From Flavobacterium sp. SUN046 (GTDB taxonomy: Bacteria; Bacteroidota; Bacteroidia; Flavobacteriales; Flavobacteriaceae), in assembly GCF_028867965.1 (NCBI RefSeq), contig NZ_JAPQNT010000008.1, positions 1 to 64,000 on the forward strand: a stretch of DNA of 64,000 bases, written 5' to 3'. Under the pieces are notes generated by a model. The model was not told where the DNA came from. It searched no databases and worked only from the letters and a program-made list of their open reading frames with translations. This document shows positions 1-7,911 of this stretch, in pieces; the first letter of the stretch is position 1; each line of letters opens with the position of its first letter. Made by a program: the position numbers and the translations under genes.

Positions 1-1
1 A

Positions 2-193
2 GTTACTACAAACAGTGATGAGAATGTAAGCGTAAGAGTGTACGATATGTTAGGTAAACTAGTTGAAGATAGAAAAGTAAATGCTACTGATGTTGAAACA
101 TTAGAAGTAGGAGCGAGCTATCCGTCAGGAGTTTACAATGTAATTGTTACTCAAGGTGAGAATACCAAAACACTACGTGTTATAAAAAGATAG
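2..193 (+). CDS. C-terminal end of a T9SS-secreted protein (partial)
   Basis: The open frame enters from the left edge and ends at TAG 191-193, giving 63 residues. It reads as a type A T9SS C-terminal sorting domain: a [11 protein letters not shown] strand, then [10 protein letters not shown], and a basic end LRVIKR. Known families of this kind use the domain to cross the outer membrane and be attached to the surface or released. The last ~25 residues closely resemble the end of the giant carboxypeptidase encoded at 39523-49626 (YPSGVYSIIF ... IRIVKR), so the two cargo proteins may be related. The catalytic or binding part of this protein lies outside the window and cannot be named. Confidence 0.85.
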   Translation, partial: VTTNSDENVSVRVYDMLGKLVEDRKVNATDVETLEVGASYPSGVYNVIVTQGENTKTLRVIKR

Positions 194-216
194 TTTTAAA
201 TAAAAACTAAATAATT

Positions 217-249
217 AAACCCTTCTCAAGTAATTGAGAAGGGTTTTTT
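217..249 (+). terminator. Rho-independent terminator after the T9SS gene
   Basis: A 13-bp perfect stem (217-229 with 234-246) closes on a GTAA loop and runs into T residues. It lies 24 bp after the stop codon of the partial T9SS gene. The A-rich 5' side could also let it work for the minus-strand gene ending at 321. Confidence 0.85.
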
Positions 250-320
250 AATGTAAAAAAAAGTGAATAAAAAAAGCCATTCTATTACAAATGACTACTT
301 TTATTTATGTGTTGTTATTT

Positions 321-536
321 TTAAGCTTTTTTAGGAATGTTTTTTAACTTATAAAATGCAAAAACTAAACCTATAATTACTAAAATTATAATTTTGCTAT
401 TAATAGGTGCAGGAGCTGGATCAGTTCCTTCTAAACCACCACCACCATTATCATCTTCATCTCCTGGTTGTGCGAACATTACAAAGTCGGACAACAAGAA
501 AAAAGAAAACAAACAAATTTTAATCAAATTCTTCAT
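321..536 (-). CDS. Small secreted/membrane protein, 71 aa
   Basis: This 71-residue protein starts with a clear signal peptide (MKNLIKICLFSFFLLSDFVM, then FAQ as cleavage site). A short acidic, glycine- and proline-rich linker follows (PGDEDDNGGGG ... DPAPAPINSK), then one hydrophobic helix (IIILVIIGLVFAFYKL) and a basic tail (KNIPKKA). The layout predicts a mature peptide of about 49 residues anchored by one membrane helix, with the acidic linker outside the cytoplasm. Small proteins of this design are common in flavobacteria but have no function that I can name. A promoter-like pair of boxes lies directly upstream at 556-587, which supports it as a real gene. It is transcribed alone, convergent with the T9SS gene on its left. 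Confidence 0.7.
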   Translation of the reverse strand: MKNLIKICLFSFFLLSDFVMFAQPGDEDDNGGGGLEGTDPAPAPINSKIIILVIIGLVFAFYKLKNIPKKA

Positions 537-555
537 TAGAAACTATTTCAGTCTG

Positions 556-587
556 CAAATATAAAATCATTTTCCAAATAATGGCAA
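556..587 (-). promoter_or_regulatory. Promoter of the 71-aa membrane protein
   Basis: On the minus strand a TATATTTG box (556-563) matches the Bacteroidota -7 element TAnnTTTG. A TTG (585-587) lies 21 bp upstream, inside the usual spacing range. The start codon is 20 bp downstream of the box. Confidence 0.55.
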
Positions 588-651
588 GAAAATAGTAATA
601 ATCGATTAAAAGTAGAAAACATTCTACGAAAATTCGACTATTCTAACTATG

Positions 652-2241
652 TTAATCAAATTCTGATGTAAAATATAGTTTGACAGTAGGATATTTACTT
701 TGTGTCATGTGAATTGTGAAGTCAGAATCAGCTAAAAACACTAATTGTCCGTACTTATCGTGTGCTAGAAATTTTTGTTTCACACGCTTGAATTCTTTAA
801 ACTCTTCACTTTTACTGTTATCAGGTTTTACCCAGCACGCTTTGTGAACAGGAAAATTTTCATAGGTACATTTTGCTCCATATTCGTGTTCCAATCGGTA
901 TTGAATAACCTCATATTGTAAAGCTCCAACAGTTCCAATTACTTTTCTATTATTCATTTCTAAAGTAAACAACTGTGCAACTCCTTCATCCATTAATTGA
1001 TCAACACCTTTTTCAAGTTGTTTGGCTTTCATAGGATCGGCGTTATTGATGTATCTAAAATGTTCGGGTGAAAAACTCGGAATTCCTTTAAAACTCATCA
1101 TTTCACCTTCGGTTAAAGTATCTCCAATTTTAAAATTTCCAGTATCATGAAGTCCAACGATATCGCCTGGGTAAGAAATGTCAACAATTTCTTTCTTTTC
1201 TGCAAAAAAGGCATTCGGACTAGAAAATTTCAAACTCTTATTCAATCGTACGTGCATGTAAGGTTTATTTCTTTCAAATGTTCCAGAAACAATTTTGATA
1301 AACGCCAAACGATCTCGATGTTTAGGATCCATATTAGCATGGATTTTAAATACAAATCCTGATAATTTTTCTTCTTCAGGAAGTACTAATCTAGTATCAG
1401 AATCTTTAGGTTTAGGAGTTGGAGCAATTTCTACAAAACAATCTAATAGTTCTCTAACTCCAAAATTATTTAACGCTGAACCAAAAAACACTGGTTGTAA
1501 ATTCCCATCTAAATATTGCTGTCTGTCAAAAGCTGGATAAACCTCTTCAATTAATTCTAATTCCTCACGCAATTTATTTGCTGGCTTTTCTCCAATTAAT
1601 TTTTCTAAATCGGGACTCATTAAATCAGAAATTGCTATTGTATCTTCAATATTCTTTCGGCTATCACCACTAAATAAGTTGATGTTCTTTTCCCAAATAT
1701 TATAAATTCCTTGAAAATCATAACCCATTCCGATAGGAAAACTTAACGGAGTAACATGAAGTCCTAATTTTTGTTCTACTTCATCCATCAAGTCAAAAGC
1801 ATCTTTTCCTTCACGATCCATTTTATTTATGAAAACGATAATCGGAATTTTTCGCATTCTACATACCGAAACCAATTTTTCTGTTTGTTCCTCAACACCT
1901 TTGGCAACGTCAATAACAACAATAACACTATCAACAGCTGTTAGTGTTCTAAAAGTGTCTTCCGCAAAATCTTTATGTCCAGGCGTATCTAATATGTTAA
2001 TCTTTTTGTCTTGATAATTAAATGCCAGTACCGAAGTCGCTACCGAAATTCCTCTTTGGCGCTCAATTTCCATAAAGTCACTCGTAGCACCTTTTTTAAT
2101 CTTGTTATTCTTAACAGCACCAGCTTCTTGAATAGCACCTCCAAAAAGCAAAAGCTTCTCCGTTAAAGTTGTTTTTCCAGCATCGGGATGTGATATAATT
2201 CCGAAAGTTCTGCGACGTAATATTTCTTTTAAAAAACTCAT
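652..2241 (-). CDS. prfC: Peptide chain release factor 3 (RF3)
   Basis: This translational GTPase recycles class I release factors from terminated ribosomes. The GTP-binding domain shows G1 SHPDAGKTTL, the switch region ATSDFMEIERQRGIS, G3 DTPGHKDF and G4 INKMD. It is followed by RF3-type domain II and C-terminal domains (LFTLEMNNRKVIGTVGALQ). An open frame extends upstream to a TTG at 2262, but the ATG at 2241 gives 529 aa, the same length as E. coli RF3, with MSFLKEILRRRTFGI as start, so I use it. The gene stands alone on the minus strand, divergent from the isomerase operon. It ends about 115 bp before the start of the small membrane protein gene, with no clear terminator. Confidence 0.95.
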   Translation of the reverse strand: MSFLKEILRRRTFGIISHPDAGKTTLTEKLLLFGGAIQEAGAVKNNKIKKGATSDFMEIERQRGISVATSVLAFNYQDKKINILDTPGHKDFAEDTFRTLTAVDSVIVVIDVAKGVEEQTEKLVSVCRMRKIPIIVFINKMDREGKDAFDLMDEVEQKLGLHVTPLSFPIGMGYDFQGIYNIWEKNINLFSGDSRKNIEDTIAISDLMSPDLEKLIGEKPANKLREELELIEEVYPAFDRQQYLDGNLQPVFFGSALNNFGVRELLDCFVEIAPTPKPKDSDTRLVLPEEEKLSGFVFKIHANMDPKHRDRLAFIKIVSGTFERNKPYMHVRLNKSLKFSSPNAFFAEKKEIVDISYPGDIVGLHDTGNFKIGDTLTEGEMMSFKGIPSFSPEHFRYINNADPMKAKQLEKGVDQLMDEGVAQLFTLEMNNRKVIGTVGALQYEVIQYRLEHEYGAKCTYENFPVHKACWVKPDNSKSEEFKEFKRVKQKFLAHDKYGQLVFLADSDFTIHMTQSKYPTVKLYFTSEFD

Positions 2242-2362
2242 AATTTTAATAATGGTTTGCAAAAATACTATTTATTAAATAAATAACTAATACAAGTTTT
2301 CTTTTCAAAATTTGATACCATTCAATCTGTTAATAAAATTTTGTTAATAGTATCAGGTAAAC

Positions 2363-2392
2363 TTGTATTATTAAGCCGATTTGTTACTTTTG
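2363..2392 (+). promoter_or_regulatory. Promoter of the isomerase operon
   Basis: A TTG (2363-2365) and a TACTTTTG (2385-2392) are separated by 19 bp, a textbook Bacteroidota -33/-7 pair. Transcription should begin near 2399, leaving a leader of about 60 nt before the ATG at 2459. Confidence 0.65.
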
Positions 2393-2458
2393 TTGATTGT
2401 AACTTATCTATTTAAGAGTTACTAATTTTTAAACTACTTATTTTAAAACTATTATAGA

Positions 2459-4423
2459 ATGAAGTTGAAATATTTGATTTTAGGATTGTTATTGAGCGTT
2501 GGTTTTATGTCTTTCGCTCAAACTAATTCCAAAGAAGTTTTGTTTACTATTGATGGTAAACCCTATTACACCGATGAATTTATAAGAGTTTATAACAAAA
2601 ACTTAGATTTAGTTAAAGACGAATCTCAAAAAGATTTGAATCAATATCTTGATTTATTTGTCGGCTATAAATTGAAAGTAACTAAAGCAAATAAATTAGG
2701 ACTTAATGACGGTTCTCAGTATCAAAGTGAACTAAAATCCTATAGAATGCAGTTGGCAAAAACATACACAACCGATTCTAAAGTTACCAAAGAGCTTGTT
2801 GATGAAGGTTACAAACGCCTTCAAAAAGAGGTTAATGCCTCTCATATTCTAATTTTAGTTGATGAAAATGCAGCGCCAGCCGATACTTTAATAGCTTATA
2901 AAAAAGCACTTGCAATTCGAGAAAGAATAACTAAAGGTGAAGATTTTGGTACTGTTGCTCAAGAAGTTTCTCAAGATCCATCTGCCAAAGAAAATAAAGG
3001 TAATTTAGGTTACTTTACCAGTTTTAGAATGGTTTATGCGTTCGAAAATGGCGCTTACAAAACTCCAGTAGGAATAGTTTCTATGCCAGTAAGAACTCGT
3101 TTTGGATACCATTTAATTAAAGTAAATGATATTAGAGACAATAGAGGCGATGTTTTAGTGGCGCACATCATGATTTTAAAACAAAAAGATGGTGTTGATG
3201 TTCCAGAAGCGAAAGCTACTATTGAGGATATTAACAAAAAACTACAACAAGGAGAAAAATTTGAAGAACTAGCCAAACAATTTTCTGAAGATAAATCATC
3301 AGCTTCTAAAGGTGGTGTTTTAAATAGATTTGGATCAGGTCAACTTAGTTCTGAAGAATTTGAAAACCAAGCATTTGCATTAACTAAAGAAAATCCTATA
3401 TCTAAACCATTTGAAACACAATTTGGTTGGCATATTGTAAAGTTATTGGATAAATTTCCGATAAAATCGTATGATGATTCAAGAGTAGAATTAGAAAATA
3501 AAATCAGTAAAGACGATCGTTCTAGGTTGATAACTAATTCGTTGACTGAAAAACTGAGAAAAAAATATCCTATAAAAAGAGATACTAAATTATACAATTC
3601 TTTAGTAAAATTGGTTACCAATGATTTTTATGAATCTAAATGGACGCTTCCAGCAGATGCCAAAAAATATTCAGCTACATTATTTACTGTAGGAACTAAA
3701 AATTTAACAGGTACTAACTTTTTAGATTATGTTTACTCGCAACAAAAATCTGGAATTGCAATAAAACCTTTAGACAAATTATTGGATAAATTATATGAAA
3801 ACTTCACTGATGATCAGCGAAATCAATACAATAATGATAATTTAGAAAATGAATTTCCAGAATTTTCAGCTGTAATGGACGAATACCGAGACGGATTATT
3901 ACTTTTTGATTTAATGGATAAAGAAATCTGGCAACGTTCTAAAAATGATAGTGTTGGGCTAAAAGCGTTTTATGAAACTCAAAAAGACAAACACCAATGG
4001 AAAACAAGAGTAATTTCTGAAGTGTATTCTTCAACCAAACTAGAAACAATGAAAAAAGTTTTAGCTATGGTTAAGAAAAATCAAACTCCAAAAGAAATTA
4101 GAGATAAATTCAACACCACCGAAGTTGTTAATGTAATGTGCTACGAAGGCGTTTATGAAGAAGGTGCTGATGCTTTACCTAAAGGAACTAAAATGGAATT
4201 GGGAATTTCTGAAATAACTAATAAAGGCGATTATTATTTTATCACTAAAGTTACCAAAGTGCTTCCGGCTGGTCCGAAAACAATAGAGGAATGCAGAGGA
4301 AAATTAGTAAATGATTACCAACAATATTTAGAACAAAATTGGGTTAGTGAACTAAAAAAAGAGTTTGCTGTTAAAATAAACCAAGACGTTTTTGAAAAAG
4401 TAAAAAAACAAATTAAAAAATAA
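2459..4423 (+). CDS. Periplasmic peptidylprolyl isomerase with two parvulin domains
   Basis: This 654-residue protein begins with a signal peptide (MKLKYLILGLLLSVGFMSFAQ). Two PpiC/rotamase domains follow. The first is at about residues 120-225 (NASHILILVDENA ... RTRFGYHLIKVND). The second is at about 230-335 (VAHIMILKQKDG ... KPFETQFGWHIVKLLDK). The remaining C-terminal half is helical and has no recognisable domain. The family catalyses cis-trans isomerisation of prolyl bonds and, as in SurA, helps outer-membrane proteins fold in the periplasm. A second parvulin gene starts 10 bp after its stop, so the two almost certainly form one transcript from the promoter at 2363-2392. The exact clients are unknown. 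Confidence 0.9.
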   Translation: MKLKYLILGLLLSVGFMSFAQTNSKEVLFTIDGKPYYTDEFIRVYNKNLDLVKDESQKDLNQYLDLFVGYKLKVTKANKLGLNDGSQYQSELKSYRMQLAKTYTTDSKVTKELVDEGYKRLQKEVNASHILILVDENAAPADTLIAYKKALAIRERITKGEDFGTVAQEVSQDPSAKENKGNLGYFTSFRMVYAFENGAYKTPVGIVSMPVRTRFGYHLIKVNDIRDNRGDVLVAHIMILKQKDGVDVPEAKATIEDINKKLQQGEKFEELAKQFSEDKSSASKGGVLNRFGSGQLSSEEFENQAFALTKENPISKPFETQFGWHIVKLLDKFPIKSYDDSRVELENKISKDDRSRLITNSLTEKLRKKYPIKRDTKLYNSLVKLVTNDFYESKWTLPADAKKYSATLFTVGTKNLTGTNFLDYVYSQQKSGIAIKPLDKLLDKLYENFTDDQRNQYNNDNLENEFPEFSAVMDEYRDGLLLFDLMDKEIWQRSKNDSVGLKAFYETQKDKHQWKTRVISEVYSSTKLETMKKVLAMVKKNQTPKEIRDKFNTTEVVNVMCYEGVYEEGADALPKGTKMELGISEITNKGDYYFITKVTKVLPAGPKTIEECRGKLVNDYQQYLEQNWVSELKKEFAVKINQDVFEKVKKQIKK

Positions 4424-4433
4424 TAATCAAGTA

Positions 4434-5840
4434 ATGATGAGTGTAATGAATAATAAAAGAGTACTGAGTATTTTCCTTTTTTTAATTGGTTTTTCAGTTT
4501 TTTCACAAGAGATAATTAAAGAAAAAGAGCCCGAGAAAAAAGCGGCTACACAACAAAGACGCCAAAAAGTTGACGGAATTATTGCAACAGTTGGTGATTA
4601 TACCGTTTTAGACTCAGATATTGATAAAGCGTTTTTAGAAATTGAAGGCTCAGGTGGATCAATTAAAGACATTACAAGATGTCAAATGTTGGGTAAACTA
4701 CTTGAAGATAAATTGTATGCACATCAAGCTATTCAAGATTCAATTGTTGTAAAAGATGAAGAAGTAAAAGAAAAAATGAATCAGCAAATTGACTATATGG
4801 TCGAGCAATTAAAGTCAATGGACGCTGTTGTAAAATACTTCAAAAAGAACAATGAAGATGAATTTAAAACAGAACTTTTTGAAATTCTAAAGCAACAGAA
4901 ATTAGCTTCAGAAATGCAAAAGAAAATCATCGACCCAATTCAAATTACTCCCGAAGAAACTAGAAATTTCTTTAAAAAAATACCTGAATCTGAACGACCA
5001 CTTTTGGGTGCCGAATTAGAAATTGCTCAAATTGTAATTACACCCAAAGTATCACAAGTCGAAAAACAAGCAGTTATTGATAGGCTAAAAGAAATTAAAA
5101 GGCAAGTGCTAGAAGGTGCAAGTTTTACTACTAAAGCAGTTCTTTACACCGAAGATCCGGGTTCTAGATCAAGCGGTGGTTTTTATAAAATCAATAAAAA
5201 AACGCCTTTTGTTAAAGAGTTTAAAGACGTTGCTTATTCGCTTCAAGAAGGAGAAATCTCTGAGCCATTTGAAACCGAATTTGGTTTTCATATCATTTAT
5301 CTAGAGAAAATAAAAGGTCAAGATTTAGAATTGCGTCACATTTTAATGACTCCAAAAGTTACACCAGATGCACTAAAAGAAGCCAAAGACAAAATCGAAT
5401 TGATAAAAAAACGTGTTCAAGATAAAGAGATAACTTTTGCAGAAGCTGCAAGAACAATGTCTGACGAAAAAGAAACTCGTGCTAATGGTGGAACATTAAT
5501 TAATCCTAAAACGCAAGATACTCATTTCGAATTGACTAAAATGGATCCTGAATTGTATGCGCAAGTTTCTAATATGAAAAGTGGTGAAATTTCTAATGTT
5601 TTATTAGATGAAGATCCAAAAGCCGGTAAGCGTTACAAAATAATAATGGTTACTAACAAAATTGAAGATCATATTGCCGATTTTAGTAAAGATTATACTA
5701 AAATTAAAGATTTAGCACTAAAAGAAAAGCAAATTAATGCCATTGCTAAATGGTCTGAACAAAAAATTAAAGAAACCTATATCAAAATTAATGGTGAATA
5801 CAGAGATTGCGTGTTTACAAATAATTGGTTGAAAAAATAA
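4434..5840 (+). CDS. SurA-like peptidylprolyl isomerase
   Basis: This protein of up to 468 residues has an N-terminal signal peptide and a SurA-type helical N domain (VDGIIATVGDYTVLDSDIDKAF). Two parvulin domains follow at about residues 195-300 (LEIAQIVITPKV ... ETEFGFHIIYLEKI) and 305-410 (LELRHILMTPKVT). In-frame ATG codons stand at 4434, 4437 and 4446. The last gives the most typical signal peptide (MNNKRVLSIFLFLIGFSVFSQ), so the true start may be 4446. It is the second gene of the isomerase operon and probably a chaperone for outer-membrane beta-barrels such as SusC-type transporters. The SurA-like domain order makes it the closer of the two to E. coli SurA. Confidence 0.9.
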   Translation: MMSVMNNKRVLSIFLFLIGFSVFSQEIIKEKEPEKKAATQQRRQKVDGIIATVGDYTVLDSDIDKAFLEIEGSGGSIKDITRCQMLGKLLEDKLYAHQAIQDSIVVKDEEVKEKMNQQIDYMVEQLKSMDAVVKYFKKNNEDEFKTELFEILKQQKLASEMQKKIIDPIQITPEETRNFFKKIPESERPLLGAELEIAQIVITPKVSQVEKQAVIDRLKEIKRQVLEGASFTTKAVLYTEDPGSRSSGGFYKINKKTPFVKEFKDVAYSLQEGEISEPFETEFGFHIIYLEKIKGQDLELRHILMTPKVTPDALKEAKDKIELIKKRVQDKEITFAEAARTMSDEKETRANGGTLINPKTQDTHFELTKMDPELYAQVSNMKSGEISNVLLDEDPKAGKRYKIIMVTNKIEDHIADFSKDYTKIKDLALKEKQINAIAKWSEQKIKETYIKINGEYRDCVFTNNWLKK

Positions 5841-5903
5841 TATTAAATTTCAGATTTTGACTGTGAAAATAATTAAAATCTAAAATCTAAATCTAAAATT
5901 ACT

Positions 5904-6857
5904 ATGTCTGACGTTACCGCGATACAAAATCTAGTTCAAAAAAGAACCGAATTAAAAAAGGAAATTTCTAAGATAATTATTGGTCAAGATGCTGTTGTAG
6001 ATCAAATACTATTGAGTATTTTTTCTGGCGGACATGCTTTGCTAGTTGGTGTTCCTGGTTTGGCCAAAACATTAATGGTTAATACAATTGCACAAGCTTT
6101 AGGATTGGATTTTAAACGAATTCAGTTCACGCCCGATTTAATGCCATCAGATATTTTAGGAAGTGAAATTTTAGACGAAAACCGTCAATTCAAATTCATT
6201 AAAGGACCAATATTTTCGAATATTATTCTTGCCGATGAGATTAATAGAACGCCACCAAAAACGCAAGCTGCTTTGCTAGAAGCCATGCAAGAACGTGCTG
6301 TAACAATTGCGGGTCAAAATTATAAATTAGATTTACCGTATTTTGTTTTAGCAACACAAAACCCAATTGAGCAAGAAGGAACTTATCCGTTGCCTGAAGC
6401 GCAATTAGACCGTTTTATGTTTGCTATAAAATTAGATTATCCAACTTTTGCCGAAGAAGTTGATGTTGTAAAAAGCACAACCTCTGACAATAAACCAACG
6501 GTAAACGCCTTATTTTCTGCACAAGAAATTATAGATTTTCAGCAATTAATTCGCAGAATTCCAGTTGCCGATAACGTTATTGAATACGCAGTTACCTTAG
6601 TTGGGAAAACGCGTCCAAAAAGTACACTTGCTACAGATTATGTAAATAATTATTTAGATTGGGGTGCTGGACCAAGAGCATCACAAAATTTGATTTTGGC
6701 AGCCAAAGCCAATGCCGCATTCAACGGAAAATTCTCTCCAGATATTGAAGATGTAAAAGCAGTAGCAACAGGAATCTTACGTCACAGAATTATAAAAAAT
6801 TATAAAGCCGACGCCGAAGGAATTACTGAAGAAATGATTATCGATAAGTTGATGTAA
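5904..6857 (+). CDS. MoxR-family AAA+ ATPase
   Basis: This 317-residue cytoplasmic ATPase has Walker A GVPGLAKTLM (around residue 48), Walker B ILADEINRTPP and the MoxR signature QAALLEAMQERAV. The sensor motif is ATQNPIEQEGTYPLPEAQLDRF, shown here only by its ends ATQNPI and AQLDRF. Length is normal for the family. MoxR proteins act as chaperone-like partners of von Willebrand factor A proteins, usually encoded alongside; no such partner follows here, because the gene ends in a strong terminator. It lies 63 bp after the second isomerase and may be co-transcribed with it, which would place it in an envelope-maintenance context. That link is inference. Confidence 0.92.
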   Translation: MSDVTAIQNLVQKRTELKKEISKIIIGQDAVVDQILLSIFSGGHALLVGVPGLAKTLMVNTIAQALGLDFKRIQFTPDLMPSDILGSEILDENRQFKFIKGPIFSNIILADEINRTPPKTQAALLEAMQERAVTIAGQNYKLDLPYFVLATQNPIEQEGTYPLPEAQLDRFMFAIKLDYPTFAEEVDVVKSTTSDNKPTVNALFSAQEIIDFQQLIRRIPVADNVIEYAVTLVGKTRPKSTLATDYVNNYLDWGAGPRASQNLILAAKANAAFNGKFSPDIEDVKAVATGILRHRIIKNYKADAEGITEEMIIDKLM

Positions 6858-6878
6858 ACTTATTTTTAAATACAATCA

Positions 6879-6915
6879 AGCCCTTTATTGAAATTTCGAT
6901 AAAGGGCTTTTTTTA
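6879..6915 (+). terminator. Terminator after the MoxR gene
   Basis: The stem 6879-6889 / 6899-6909 (AAGCCCTTTAT with ATAAAGGGCTT) is followed by a run of T. The inner part GAAATTTC can extend the helix. Confidence 0.85.
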
Positions 6916-6980
6916 TTATTAAACAATAATTTCGCATTGTGTTTAATGTAAAAGTTTTATTAATGTTTATTGAGAATTGT

Positions 6981-6988
6981 TATATTTG
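6981..6988 (+). promoter_or_regulatory. Possible -7 box for the GNAT gene at 7063
   Basis: TATATTTG matches TAnnTTTG and lies about 75 bp before the ATG at 7063. No TTG was found at a normal distance upstream, so this is weak. Confidence 0.35.
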
Positions 6989-7062
6989 AGATATGATTTA
7001 CTAAAAAAGTAGTCTTATTTTTAGTTAGTTGCAGGCGCTCTAAAATTTGAATAAAAGACAAT

Positions 7063-7581
7063 ATGGAAACTATAACGACACAAAAAATAACTGTTAAAGA
7101 CTTAGAAAAGTTGCAGAGAATTGGGAGGCAAACTTTTAAAGAAACATTTTCAGAATTCAATTCTGAAGCGAATATGAGGAATTATTTGGACGAAGTATTT
7201 TCAAAAGAAAAACTCATGGCAGAACTAGAAGAAAAAAACTCTGAGTTCTATTTTGCAACCTTGAAAGATGAAGTTATTGGTTATTTGAAAGTAAATTACG
7301 GAGATGCACAAACGGAAATAAAAGATAGTAAAGCGTTGGAAATTGAGAGAATTTATGTTTCAAAAGAATTTCACGGAAAAAGCGTTGGACAGTTATTATA
7401 TGACAAAGCGATTGAAATAGGACTACAGAAAAAAGTAGTATATGTTTGGTTGGGTGTTTGGGAGGAAAATTTAAGAGCAATTCACTTTTACAAGAAAAAT
7501 GGTTTTGTAGAATTTGACAAACACATTTTCAAATTAGGCGATGATGAACAGACCGACATAATGATGAAGTTGGAGCTTTGA
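7063..7581 (+). CDS. GNAT family N-acetyltransferase, 172 aa
   Basis: The protein has the GCN5-related acetyltransferase fold. The acetyl-CoA binding region is IERIYVSKEFHGKSVGQLLYDKAIEIG (quoted in full only as IERIYVSKEF and GKSVGQLLYDKA). It is followed by VWLGVWEENLRAIHFYKKNGFVEF, the usual beta5/alpha4 segment, here seen as WLGVWEENLRAI and FYKKNGF. The N-terminal QRIGRQTFKETF region resembles that of spermidine- or peptide-type acetyltransferases, but the substrate cannot be read from sequence. It transfers an acetyl group from acetyl-CoA to an amine in the cytoplasm. The gene stands alone between the MoxR terminator and the long leader of aconitase. Confidence 0.88.
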   Translation: METITTQKITVKDLEKLQRIGRQTFKETFSEFNSEANMRNYLDEVFSKEKLMAELEEKNSEFYFATLKDEVIGYLKVNYGDAQTEIKDSKALEIERIYVSKEFHGKSVGQLLYDKAIEIGLQKKVVYVWLGVWEENLRAIHFYKKNGFVEFDKHIFKLGDDEQTDIMMKLEL

Positions 7582-7670
7582 GGCAAGCGTTTGCTAACCT
7601 TACATCTAATAATAATTTATTTTTTAGTGTATTATTAAAATTGGAATGTAGTATTAATTACTAATTATAA

Positions 7671-7699
7671 AAAAATCAATCTCTTACTGATTTTTAATT
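7671..7699 (+). terminator. Weak AT-rich hairpin after the GNAT gene
   Basis: AAAAATCA (7671-7678) pairs with TGATTTTT (7688-7695) around a 9-nt loop and continues into T-rich DNA. The stem is AT-rich and short, so termination is only possible. Confidence 0.3.
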
Positions 7700-7775
7700 T
7701 GTTAGTAGGTTTTTTATTTAACAACGATTAACAATTAAATTTAACAATTATCAATATTTAGATATTAAAATACGA

Positions 7776-7814
7776 TTTTGATAAAAATTACATATCAAAA
7801 ATAGTATTTTGATA
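7776..7814. promoter_or_regulatory. Three TTTTGATA half-sites upstream of aconitase
   Basis: The 330-bp gap 7582-7911 contains TTTTGATA at 7776-7783 and 7807-7814, and its inverted copy TATCAAAA at 7793-7800. The last two form an 8-bp dyad with a 6-bp spacer. The two direct copies are 31 bp apart, about three helical turns. The site lies 60-100 bp upstream of the -7-like box at 7874 and could be an operator for the aconitase gene. No regulator is identified. Apart from the weak hairpin at 7671 and the box at 7874, I see nothing else in the gap. Confidence 0.35.
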
Positions 7815-7873
7815 AATTAACTAAAAGAAATAACTTATTTGGTTAAAAACTTTTTAATAGAACATCGATTTCG

Positions 7874-7881
7874 TAAATTTG
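7874..7881 (+). promoter_or_regulatory. -7 box of the aconitase promoter
   Basis: TAAATTTG matches the consensus exactly and lies 30 bp before the ATG at 7912. Only a TTT, not a TTG, is found at the -33 position. Confidence 0.45.
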
Positions 7882-7911
7882 CATTGCAAACAAAAAATAA
7901 CCTATTATATT

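Noticed and set aside
7879-7911. TTG start upstream of the aconitase ATG
   Set aside because: It lies in the TAAATTTG box; the ATG at 7912 gives the normal family length. Similar TTG extensions of prfC, yigZ, prmC and the lysozyme-like gene were dropped for the same kind of reason.
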